From: Brevundimonas sp. UBA4609
GTDB taxonomy: Bacteria; Pseudomonadota; Alphaproteobacteria; Caulobacterales; Caulobacteraceae
Assembly: GCA_002386585.1 (NCBI GenBank)
Contig: DGIZ01000190.1
Coordinates: 1 to 15,390 of the forward strand
Length of the DNA stretch: 15,390 nt
Direction: 5' to 3'
Both the position numbers and the translations under genes were made by a program. Position 1 is the stretch's first letter. Each line of letters opens with the position of its first letter. Below the pieces are notes generated by a model. The model was given only the letters and a program-made list of their open reading frames with translations. It was not told the origin of the DNA and did no database searches. Of the stretch, positions 1 through 5,374 are shown in pieces.

Positions 1-768
1 GTCGCGCGCGACCTCGACCTGAAGGGTCTGGGCGCGGCTGAGCATCCCTTCCTCCTCCATGCGGCGGGCGTTCTTCAGGTGCAGGTCGAAGCCGTCGCGG
101 GTCTCCAGCGCGATATTCAGCGCCTCGGCCGCCAGCACCTGGCCGAAATAGGCGCGGGCTAGGTTGACGCTCTCCAGGTTCAGGGCCTCCTGCCGTCGGG
201 CCTCGGCCAGGTCGACATTGGCCGCCGCCGCGCGTCGCAGGGCGGGGATGGCCCCGCCGGTGTAGATCGGTTGCAGCGCCGTGACCGTCGGGCGGAAGGT
301 CGTGTCGTCCACCTGCAGCCGGATGTCGTGGGGCAGGGCGGCGAAGATCTCCGGCAGGGCGGCCTCAAGCCGCTGTCCCACCGCGTTCAGCACGTCGCCC
401 GGCACGCCCGGCAGGTCCGAGATCAGGCCGGGGATGGCGGCGCCGAGGTCGGACTGGGCGCGGTCCAGCGCGTCCGACAGCGACAGATTGAAGGTCTTGC
501 GAAAGCGGATCAACTGGGCGTCCAGCGACACCGTGGGCCGGTTCAGCCCGGCGGCGACCTGGGCATGGGCCTCGGCGGCCTCGACCCCGTAGCCGGCGGC
601 GCGCCCCAGGCTGGAGGTTGTGCGCAGCCGCGCCTCGGCCTCGGCATAGGTCAGGGGCGTGCGCGGCGTCTCGGCGGCGGCTTGCGTCTGAGCCAGGGCG
701 GGCGTCGCGCAGGCCGTCAGGACGCCCGCAGCCAAGGCGACACGCCATCCGTTCCAAGCCCTAGCCAT
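1..768 (-). CDS. TolC-family outer membrane efflux protein, N-terminal part (runs off left edge)
   Basis: Reading the minus strand from the ATG at 768 gives 256 open codons to the window edge, so the C-terminal part is missing (family members are usually 430-500 residues). A signal peptide is visible: MARAWNGWR, a hydrophobic stretch, then a likely cut after the Ala of TPALA before QTQAAAE. The mature part begins with PLTYAEAEARL, has NRPTVSLDAQ, a long helical section, FRPTVTALQPIYTGGAIPA typical of TolC/NodT strands, then an alanine- and glutamate-rich helix (NLARAYFGQVLAAEAL) and EEGMLSRAQTLQVEVARD, the hallmark helix of outer membrane efflux proteins. It would form the outer membrane duct of a tripartite pump or type I exporter; the partner pump is not in the window. 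It is separated from the upstream BamF-like gene by a hairpin terminator and has a TTGACGC -35-like element, so it is probably transcribed on its own. Family is clear; substrate unknown. Confidence 0.85.
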   Translation of the reverse strand, partial: MARAWNGWRVALAAGVLTACATPALAQTQAAAETPRTPLTYAEAEARLRTTSSLGRAAGYGVEAAEAHAQVAAGLNRPTVSLDAQLIRFRKTFNLSLSDALDRAQSDLGAAIPGLISDLPGVPGDVLNAVGQRLEAALPEIFAALPHDIRLQVDDTTFRPTVTALQPIYTGGAIPALRRAAAANVDLAEARRQEALNLESVNLARAYFGQVLAAEALNIALETRDGFDLHLKNARRMEEEGMLSRAQTLQVEVARD

Positions 769-819
769 CGCTTCAACCCCGCAACCAGCTGTGAATAACG
801 ATCCTGAAGCGCGGCCGTT

Positions 820-826
820 GCGTCAA
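820..826 (-). promoter_or_regulatory. -35-like element TTGACGC upstream of the TolC-family gene
   Basis: On the minus strand the bases TTGACGC match the Caulobacter housekeeping -35 consensus TTGACGS exactly, 52 nt before the ATG at 768 and after the hairpin at 844-878. No good GCTANAWC -10 box follows at the expected spacing; the AT-richer ATCGTTATTCAC further down is the best candidate. This supports separate transcription of the efflux gene but is not proof. Confidence 0.35.
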
Positions 827-843
827 GCAAGCGCGCCAATTGC

Positions 844-878
844 AAAGGGCGCGCTCGCCGTGACGAACGCGCCCCTTG
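844..878 (-). terminator. Hairpin terminator after the lspA-bamF pair
   Basis: The arms AAGGGCGCG (845-853) and CGCGCCCCTT (868-877) pair over 9 bp with one bulged base around a 14-nt loop. Read on the minus strand the stem is followed by TTTGCAATT. It lies 25 nt past the stop of the BamF-like gene and before the TolC gene, where an intrinsic terminator is expected. The T run is short, so efficiency is uncertain. Confidence 0.55.
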
Positions 879-902
879 GCCGAAGGTGAAGCCTGCCTGG
901 TC

Positions 903-1469
903 CTAGAGGCCCGGCAGCTTGAAGCGGCCGTCGCGGCGGGCGGCGATGGTGATGCCCTCGCGGCCGCCGGTCAGGGCGTCCAGACGCGCGCGCTCGCTGG
1001 CGGCGTCGATGGTCTTGCCGCCTTCCGAGGTCTGGCTGACGGTCGCGGCCTGGCTGGCCGGATCATCCTTGCGCCAGAACATGATGCGGTTGGCCCAGCT
1101 TTCTTCCTTGTGCGCCAGGCTGCCGAATTCGTCGTCGACGACGTAGCGGGCCAGCGGATCGGCGCGGTCGGCGCCGGCCTCGGCGGCCAGAACCTGTTCG
1201 CCCGGCGTGCGGGTCACGGCCTGGCGCTGACCCAGCAGAATCTGGCGGGCGGCGCTTTCAGGAGCCAGCTCCTGCGGGCGCGGGGCGCCGGGCGAAGGCG
1301 GGGTGAGGCCGTATTCCGGCGGCACCACCAGGGGGGCGCTGGCCACGGTGACGAATTCGTCCGGCACGACCTTGGACAGGCCGATGCTCTGCTTCATCGA
1401 TCCGCAGGCGCTCAGGCTGAGGGCCGCGCCGGCGGCCAGGGTCACGATCAGGACGGGACGGTTACGCAT
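903..1469 (-). CDS. bamF: BamF-like outer membrane lipoprotein (DUF3035)
   Basis: A 188-residue lipoprotein. The signal peptide MRNRPVLIVTLAAGAALSLSAC ends in a lipobox, Leu19-Ser-Ala-Cys22, so Cys22 should be acylated after cleavage by LspA, the next gene upstream. The mature part has the DUF3035 signature PDEFVTVASAPLVVPPEYGL followed by a proline-rich PPSPGAPRPQE, then a stretch rich in charged helices and the WANRIMFWRKDD segment. DUF3035 lipoproteins of alphaproteobacteria include BamF, described in Caulobacter as an accessory subunit of the BAM complex that inserts beta-barrel proteins into the outer membrane. The gene lies 68 bp downstream of lspA on the same strand, an arrangement common in the order, and is followed by a terminator. 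The family call is firm; the BamF name rests on family knowledge recalled without a search. Confidence 0.8.
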   Translation of the reverse strand: MRNRPVLIVTLAAGAALSLSACGSMKQSIGLSKVVPDEFVTVASAPLVVPPEYGLTPPSPGAPRPQELAPESAARQILLGQRQAVTRTPGEQVLAAEAGADRADPLARYVVDDEFGSLAHKEESWANRIMFWRKDDPASQAATVSQTSEGGKTIDAASERARLDALTGGREGITIAARRDGRFKLPGL

Positions 1470-1537
1470 GGGTCGTTCGGCTCCGGGAGGCGCGCCGCAC
1501 GGGGCGCAGGCTCGGGTCGATAGTTAAGGGGGTGTGA

Positions 1538-2065
1538 TTACGACTTTTCGTGGGCCGCGCCAACTGTCGAACGGCGCTCGGACAGGAAGCTGTCCAGGAT
1601 CAGCAGCACGACGCCGACGGTGATGCCGCTGTCGGCGATGTTGAAGATCCAGGGAAACAGGCCCGTGCCGGAAAAGTCGAGAAAGTCGACCACGCCGCCG
1701 AAACGGATGCGGTCGACGACGTTGCCGATGGCGCCGCCCATGACCAGACCGATGGCGGCGATCAGTAGGCGGCGATCGGCCCGCGTCGCCCACCAGGCCA
1801 GCAGCCCGGCCACGACGACGGAGAAGACGCTCAGGATCCAACGTCCCGCGCCGCCGCCGAACAGGCCGAAGCTGACCCCGGTGTTCAGCACATAGGTCAG
1901 GTTGAACACCGGCGGCGCCACCTCGGCGATGCGATAGCCGTCGGGGATATTGGAGATATGGGCGGCGTCGATGGCCCCCAGCACCCAGGCCTTGGTCAGT
2001 TGGTCCAGGATGATGACGGCCAGGGCGATGCCGTAGGCGCCGAGCGCGAGACGGGAAATCTTCAT
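1538..2065 (-). CDS. lspA: Lipoprotein signal peptidase (signal peptidase II)
   Basis: LspA cuts the signal peptide from diacylglyceryl prolipoproteins in the inner membrane. The 175-residue protein is the usual length and has the family blocks in order: LDQLTK (20-25), NTGVSFGLF (61-69), GGAIGNVVDRI (110-120), VVDFLDF (125-131) and FNIADSGI (141-148). By alignment to known LspA, Asp127 of VVDF and Asp145 of NIAD are the catalytic pair. Four hydrophobic segments are visible, near 6-32, 76-93, 100-116 and 146-165. I start at the ATG at 2065 (MKISRLALG); an in-frame ATG at 2134 would add 23 residues rich in Arg and Ser that do not belong to the family and would run over the probable promoter. 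A -10-like box 8 nt before the ATG suggests a leaderless mRNA. In many relatives lspA follows ileS; here it is separate. Confidence 0.95.
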   Translation of the reverse strand: MKISRLALGAYGIALAVIILDQLTKAWVLGAIDAAHISNIPDGYRIAEVAPPVFNLTYVLNTGVSFGLFGGGAGRWILSVFSVVVAGLLAWWATRADRRLLIAAIGLVMGGAIGNVVDRIRFGGVVDFLDFSGTGLFPWIFNIADSGITVGVVLLILDSFLSERRSTVGAAHEKS

Positions 2066-2072
2066 GCCGAGC

Positions 2073-2080
2073 GAGTTAGC
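2073..2080 (-). promoter_or_regulatory. Possible -10 box of lspA
   Basis: The minus strand reads GCTAACTC, matching GCTANAWC at seven of eight positions. Its 3' end is 8 nt from the lspA ATG, so transcription would begin at or next to the A of the start codon. No clear -35 was found. Confidence 0.35.
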
Positions 2081-2158
2081 AGGAAGACGTTCGGCGGCGA
2101 AGAGGGAAAGCGAAGAGGCGCGGATCGTCCGCACGGCCTTTCCCCCCGGTTTTCCCTC

Positions 2159-2166
2159 GCTATAAG
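2159..2166 (+). promoter_or_regulatory. Possible -10 box of the HAD phosphatase gene
   Basis: GCTATAAG matches GCTANAWC at seven of eight positions and ends 7 bp before the ATG at 2173, predicting a leaderless or near-leaderless transcript. It is the plus-strand half of a divergent promoter region shared with lspA (2066-2172). Confidence 0.4.
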
Positions 2167-2172
2167 CAGGGC

Positions 2173-3042
2173 ATGACCCTGCCTCATCCGCTGCCCCGCC
2201 TGTCCGCCGTCGCCGACGACTACGACATCCTGCTCTGCGACGTCTGGGGCGTGATCCACAACGGGCGCGAAAGCTGGCCGGCGGCCTGCGAGGCCCTGAC
2301 CAAGTTCAATGAGAAGGGCGGCCATGTCGTCCTGATCTCCAACTCGCCGCGCCCGTCGCCGGACGTGGTGGCGCAGCTGGACGCCCTGGGCGTGCCGCGC
2401 AGCGCCTGGAAGGCCTTCGTCACCTCGGGCGACGCCACCCGCATGGAATTGGCGCGCCGCGCGCCGGGCCCGGCCTGGATCATCGGGCCGGATCGCGACT
2501 TCGTCCTCTATGAGGGCCTGGACCTGACCAGCGCCCACGACGCGAGCGACGCCGCCTTCATCTCCGTCACGGGCCCTTATGACGACACGACCGAGACGCC
2601 CGAGGACTATCGCGAGCGGTTGACGCCCGCCGTCGCGCGCGGGCTGGAGCTGATCTGCGCTAACCCCGACCGCATCGTCCAGCGCGGCGATTCTATCATC
2701 TACTGCGGCGGCGCCATCGCTGATCTCTATGAGTCCATGGGCGGCCGTGTGGTCATGGCGGGCAAGCCGTTCGCGCCCATCTACGCCCTGGCGCTGAAGG
2801 AGGCCGAGGGTCTGATGGGCCGCGCGGTCGATCGTTCGCGCGTTCTGTGCATCGGCGACGGCGTGGTCACGGATGTGCTGGGCGCCGCCGAGCAGGCGCT
2901 GGACTGTCTGTTCATCGCCCAGGGCATTCACGGCGACGCGGCCAAGGGCGCGGACGGGGCCCTCGATCCGGCCCGCGCGGCCGAACTGCTCCGTGCCGAG
3001 ACGACCTTCGCCCGCTACGCCGCTCTGGAACTGACGTGGTGA
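2173..3042 (+). CDS. HAD-superfamily class IIA hydrolase (TIGR01459-like)
   Basis: A 289-residue HAD-fold phosphatase. Motif I is CDVWGVIHNG with nucleophile Asp23; the residue two further on, usually an Asp general acid, is Trp25, which I recall as typical of this alphaproteobacterial subgroup. Motif II is LISNSPRP (Ser56-Asn-Ser58), motif III is the Lys198 of AGKPFAPIY, and motif IV is CIGDGVVTDVLGA with Asp229 and Asp234 for Mg2+. The C2 cap lies between roughly 85 and 195. Class IIA members hydrolyse small phosphate esters such as sugar or nucleotide phosphates, but the substrate of this group is unknown to me. It is first in a plus-strand cluster with a MaoC-type gene 39 bp downstream and ribF after that. 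Since ribF makes FMN, a role on a flavin or nucleotide phosphate is possible, but that is only inference from position. Confidence 0.85.
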   Translation: MTLPHPLPRLSAVADDYDILLCDVWGVIHNGRESWPAACEALTKFNEKGGHVVLISNSPRPSPDVVAQLDALGVPRSAWKAFVTSGDATRMELARRAPGPAWIIGPDRDFVLYEGLDLTSAHDASDAAFISVTGPYDDTTETPEDYRERLTPAVARGLELICANPDRIVQRGDSIIYCGGAIADLYESMGGRVVMAGKPFAPIYALALKEAEGLMGRAVDRSRVLCIGDGVVTDVLGAAEQALDCLFIAQGIHGDAAKGADGALDPARAAELLRAETTFARYAALELTW

Positions 3043-3081
3043 GTCTCGCCATTTCGTCGCACCTGCCTTAAAGGGCCGCTC

Positions 3082-3543
3082 ATGGTTGATCTGGTCCAAG
3101 CGCACCCGTCGGGCGGTTACATCCTCGACGAACTCCACGTCGGCATGGCCGCCGAGAAGACGGTTCACGTCACGGAGGAGCGGATTCGTCTGTTCGCCGA
3201 GGCCTCCGACGACTTCAATCCGGTGCATCTGGATGAGGCCTTCGCCGCCAAGACGGCCTATCGCGGCCGCATCGCCCACGGCCTGCTGTCGGCGGCCTTC
3301 GGTTCGGCGGTGGTGGGGACGATCCTGCCGGGGGCGGGCTCGATCTACATCTCCCAGACGCTGGCCTTCCACTTCCCGGTGCGGATCGGCGACACGGTGC
3401 GGATCGTCATCACCGTCATCGGCCTGGACCATGACAGCGCGCGCGGCGAACTGCGCTGCGAGGGCTTTGTCGAGGACAAGCTGATCATGGACGGCGTGGC
3501 CGTCGTGCGCGTGCCGCGCCGCCGCAAGCCTTCGGCCCGCTGA
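3082..3543 (+). CDS. MaoC-family (R)-specific enoyl-CoA hydratase-like protein
   Basis: A 153-residue single hot-dog domain of the MaoC/PhaJ type. The active-site loop reads DDFNPVHLDE, placing the catalytic Asp44 and His49 with the five-residue spacing of PhaJ, and the following RIAHGLL is the second family signature. PhaJ-type enzymes hydrate trans-2-enoyl-CoA to (R)-3-hydroxyacyl-CoA, linking beta-oxidation to polyhydroxyalkanoate or other lipid synthesis; other MaoC proteins act on different acyl-CoA esters, so the substrate is open. A purine-rich AAAGGG at 3070-3075 lies 6 nt before the ATG and supports this start. It sits 39 bp after the HAD gene and 12 bp before the ribF start, so the three are likely co-transcribed although no common pathway is obvious. 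Arg-rich C-terminus VPRRRKPSAR. Confidence 0.88.
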   Translation: MVDLVQAHPSGGYILDELHVGMAAEKTVHVTEERIRLFAEASDDFNPVHLDEAFAAKTAYRGRIAHGLLSAAFGSAVVGTILPGAGSIYISQTLAFHFPVRIGDTVRIVITVIGLDHDSARGELRCEGFVEDKLIMDGVAVVRVPRRRKPSAR

Positions 3544-3555
3544 AGGCCGCCTGAA

Positions 3556-4488
3556 GTGGTCGAGGTCATTCGCGACTGGCGCGGCCTGACGGACGCGCAG
3601 AAGGGGGCGGCTGTCGCCGTCGGCGCCTTCGACGGCGTGCATCGCGGCCATCAGGCGGTCATCGCTTCGGCGCGCGAGGCGGCGGATCGCCTGGGCGTTC
3701 CCCTGGCCGTCGTCAGCTTCGACCCTCATCCGCGCCGCCTGTTCCAACCCGAGGCCGCGCCCTTTCGCCTGATGACGCCGGACCAGATGGCCCGCGCCCT
3801 GGCGCCGCTGGGCGTCGATCGCCTGTATCTGCTGCCGTTCGACCGTGAGATGGCCGGCATGTCGGACGAGGAATTCGCCCGCCGCGTCCTGTCCGAAGGC
3901 CTCGGGATCGTCCACGCCGCCGTCGGCTTCGACTTCACCTTCGGCAAGGGTCGCTCCGGCTCGCCCGCCTTGCTGCAGGCGTATGGCGAGACGCTGGGCT
4001 TCGGCGTCTCGGTCACCGGCCGCATCGACGACGCCTCAGGGCTCAAGCTGTCGTCCAGCGCCGTGCGCGAGGCGTTGAAGGCCGGGGACATGGACCGCGC
4101 CGCCGCCATCCTGGGCCGCCCCTTCGCCATTCAGGGCGAGGTGATCCACGGCGACAAGCGCGGCCGCACCATCGGCGTGCCGACCGCCAACATCGCCATG
4201 GGCGACTATATGCGCCCGGCCTATGGGGTCTATGCGACCCGCACCCGCCTGCCCGACGGCCGGGTGGTCAAGGGCGTCGCCAACCTGGGCGTGCGCCCGA
4301 TGTTCGCGATCGAAGAGCCGCTGCTGGAAGTCTGGCTGCTGGACTTCGACGAGAGCCTCTACGGCCAAGTGCTGGAGACCGAACTGATCGCCTTCCTGCG
4401 CGGCGAGATGAAGTTCGACGGCCTGGACGCGCTCAAGGTCCAGATCGACGCCGACGCAGAGGCGGCGAGGGCCGTGCTGGCTCTTTAG
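3556..4488 (+). CDS. ribF: Bifunctional riboflavin kinase / FAD synthetase
   Basis: RibF phosphorylates riboflavin to FMN and adenylylates FMN to FAD in the cytoplasm. The 310-residue protein has the normal two-domain length. The N-terminal FAD synthetase domain shows VGAFDGVHRGH (22-32), SFDPHPRRLF (54-63), VGFDFTFGKGRSG (123-135) and SSSAVREAL (167-174). The C-terminal riboflavin kinase domain shows HGDKRGRTIGVPTANI (198-213, with the PTAN flavin/ATP motif), AYGVYAT, GVANLGVRPMF (240-250) and LEVWLLDFDESLYGQ (257-271). The start is GTG at 3556: a TGA stop sits directly before it in frame, so no earlier start exists, and the next residues already lead into the domain. It follows the MaoC gene by 12 bp. 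A 21-bp hairpin just past the stop separates it from the convergent lipoprotein gene. Confidence 0.96.
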   Translation: MVEVIRDWRGLTDAQKGAAVAVGAFDGVHRGHQAVIASAREAADRLGVPLAVVSFDPHPRRLFQPEAAPFRLMTPDQMARALAPLGVDRLYLLPFDREMAGMSDEEFARRVLSEGLGIVHAAVGFDFTFGKGRSGSPALLQAYGETLGFGVSVTGRIDDASGLKLSSSAVREALKAGDMDRAAAILGRPFAIQGEVIHGDKRGRTIGVPTANIAMGDYMRPAYGVYATRTRLPDGRVVKGVANLGVRPMFAIEEPLLEVWLLDFDESLYGQVLETELIAFLRGEMKFDGLDALKVQIDADAEAARAVLAL

Positions 4489-4491
4489 AGA

Positions 4492-4512
4492 CCCTCTCCC
4501 GCCGGGAGAGGG
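4492..4512. terminator. Perfect 10-bp hairpin between convergent ribF and the lipoprotein gene
   Basis: CCCTCTCCCG, one central C, then CGGGAGAGGG: a perfect 10-bp inverted repeat whose inner pairs would open to form the loop. It lies 4 bp after the ribF stop and 9 bp before the end of the convergent gene, so it could terminate both transcripts. There is no T run on either side. A related hairpin occurs at 8377-8399. Confidence 0.55.
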
Positions 4513-4521
4513 ATTGCTGGC

Positions 4522-5088
4522 TCAGCCCGGCGCCTTTTCGGCGATGGCCATCAGGTCGTCGTGCAGCGACTTGCCCTTGTCGTCGATGATGTCGGCGATG
4601 CGCCACATCGGGCCTTCCTTCAGCAGTTTCAGCGTCCGGCGCTGGTCCTCGCCGTGGTTGGTGAAGACGACGTCGGCCGTGGCCGCGCGCGGACCGTCCG
4701 GCGTCATCGTCACCGTTTTCAGCGCAAAGCCGTCGATGTCCTGACAGGCGCAGATCGGATCGTGGTCGAGGTAGGGGGCGCTGTTCGTGCGCTTGGCTTC
4801 GCGGTCGTCGACGCCGATCAGGGCGTTCATGGTGCGCGAATAGAGCGGGTCACGGCCGGGGGTGATGGTCGCCTCGGCCGGGTCGGGCGTATCGCGCGGC
4901 TTGCTGACGCGGGCGTAGAGGGCGCGCACGAAGGCCTCGGCGTCCTTTTCGCCCGCGGCGTAGACGGCGGCGCGGCCGGTCAGGGCAGGGGCGGCCTTCT
5001 CAGCCGCCGCAGGCGTGCTCGTCGGTTCTGAGCAGGCGGCCGCCGTCAGGGCCAACGCCGCCGCCGTCGCCAAGGCTTGAACACGCAT
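4522..5088 (-). CDS. Small putative lipoprotein, DUF3828-like
   Basis: A 188-residue exported protein of unknown function. The N-terminus MRVQALATAAALALTAAACSE is a lipoprotein signal with Cys19 as the acceptor; the lipobox (Ala-Ala-Ala-Cys) lacks the usual Leu at -3 but is acceptable. A low-complexity Ala/Pro/Thr linker (20-37) follows. The folded part has AEAFVRALYARVS, SRTMNALI, the motif YLDHDPICACQDIDGF with two Cys one residue apart, TADVVFTNHG, WRIADIIDDKGKSLHDDL and a short tail. The DPIC-CQD block and the terminal W-x-IxDI pattern recall DUF3828, which resembles a ketosteroid-isomerase-like fold; I recall this rather than having searched it. The two Cys could form a disulfide or bind a metal in the periplasm. 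It is convergent with ribF and divergent from the ileS leader region. GGGGAG lies about 10 nt before the ATG as a ribosome binding site. Confidence 0.7.
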   Translation of the reverse strand: MRVQALATAAALALTAAACSEPTSTPAAAEKAAPALTGRAAVYAAGEKDAEAFVRALYARVSKPRDTPDPAEATITPGRDPLYSRTMNALIGVDDREAKRTNSAPYLDHDPICACQDIDGFALKTVTMTPDGPRAATADVVFTNHGEDQRRTLKLLKEGPMWRIADIIDDKGKSLHDDLMAIAEKAPG

Positions 5089-5143
5089 CTGATCCGTCTC
5101 CCCATCTGTTCGTCTGGACTATGGCGCAGGGGACGCCGGGTCT

Positions 5144-5151
5144 GCTAGAGC
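5144..5151 (+). promoter_or_regulatory. Possible -10 box in front of the ileS leader region
   Basis: GCTAGAGC matches GCTANAWC at seven of eight positions. A transcript from it would start near 5158-5161, at or just before the ATG of the 15-codon ORF. No TTGAC-like -35 is visible at 10-14 bp. A second, poorer candidate, GCTAGACT at 5313-5320, could serve ileS directly and would bypass the leader ORF. Confidence 0.35.
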
Positions 5152-5160
5152 CTTCCCATC

Positions 5161-5208
5161 ATGACCGTTCGCGTGATCCGTCCGATTTCGATTAGCCGCC
5201 CGGCGTAG
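5161..5208 (+). CDS. Possible leader peptide MTVRVIRPISISRPA upstream of ileS
   Basis: A 15-codon ORF ending in TAG, 166 bp before the ileS ATG. Three of its codons are Ile (ATC, ATT, ATT), in a genome where Ile is almost always ATC. It starts 9 bp after a -10-like box, so it may be translated from a leaderless mRNA, as short attenuator peptides of some alphaproteobacteria are. Downstream are a GGGCT-GCA-AGCCC hairpin, a CGGGAT/ATTCCG hairpin (about 5237-5258) and a 7-bp hairpin at 5331-5346, but I could not draw convincing mutually exclusive structures and there is no U-run terminator. ORFs of this length arise readily by chance, so this is a candidate only. If real, translation through the Ile codons would sense charged tRNA-Ile and control ileS. 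Confidence 0.3.
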   Translation: MTVRVIRPISISRPA

Positions 5209-5330
5209 CGCTGCAGGGCTGCAAGCCCCGCGCACGTCGGGATTTCTCGAAACATTCCGCCGAGACGACGCCGCCTTGAGCCATCAGGGCATGGGCCGTC
5301 CGGCGCCTTCACGCTAGACTGACGTCCGAC

Positions 5331-5346
5331 GCCGCTTCCAAGCGGC
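5331..5346 (+). other. Hairpin in the ileS 5' leader
   Basis: GCCGCTT, CC, AAGCGGC: a perfect 7-bp inverted repeat ending 28 nt before the ileS ATG. It has no following T run, so a role in transcription termination is not supported; it could affect ribosome access. The rest of the 5089-5374 gap holds the divergent promoter region, the leader ORF candidate and GC-rich sequence with no further gene. Confidence 0.35.
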
Positions 5347-5374
5347 CGCGCGCGACAAGACGAAAAGACATTCC

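Noticed and set aside
271..798. Plus-strand frames of 175 and 103 codons at the left edge
   Set aside because: They lie opposite the TolC-family gene, which has a signal peptide and family motifs; their own sequences are low-complexity shadows.
2062..3915. A 617-codon minus-strand open frame across the HAD, MaoC and ribF genes
   Set aside because: It spans three clear plus-strand genes with proper motifs and shows only shadow-type composition; long antisense frames are expected at this GC content.
5161..5374. A T-box or other known riboswitch ahead of ileS
   Set aside because: No T-box core sequence, no conserved riboswitch aptamer and no terminator with a U run could be found; T-boxes are also not typical of this group.
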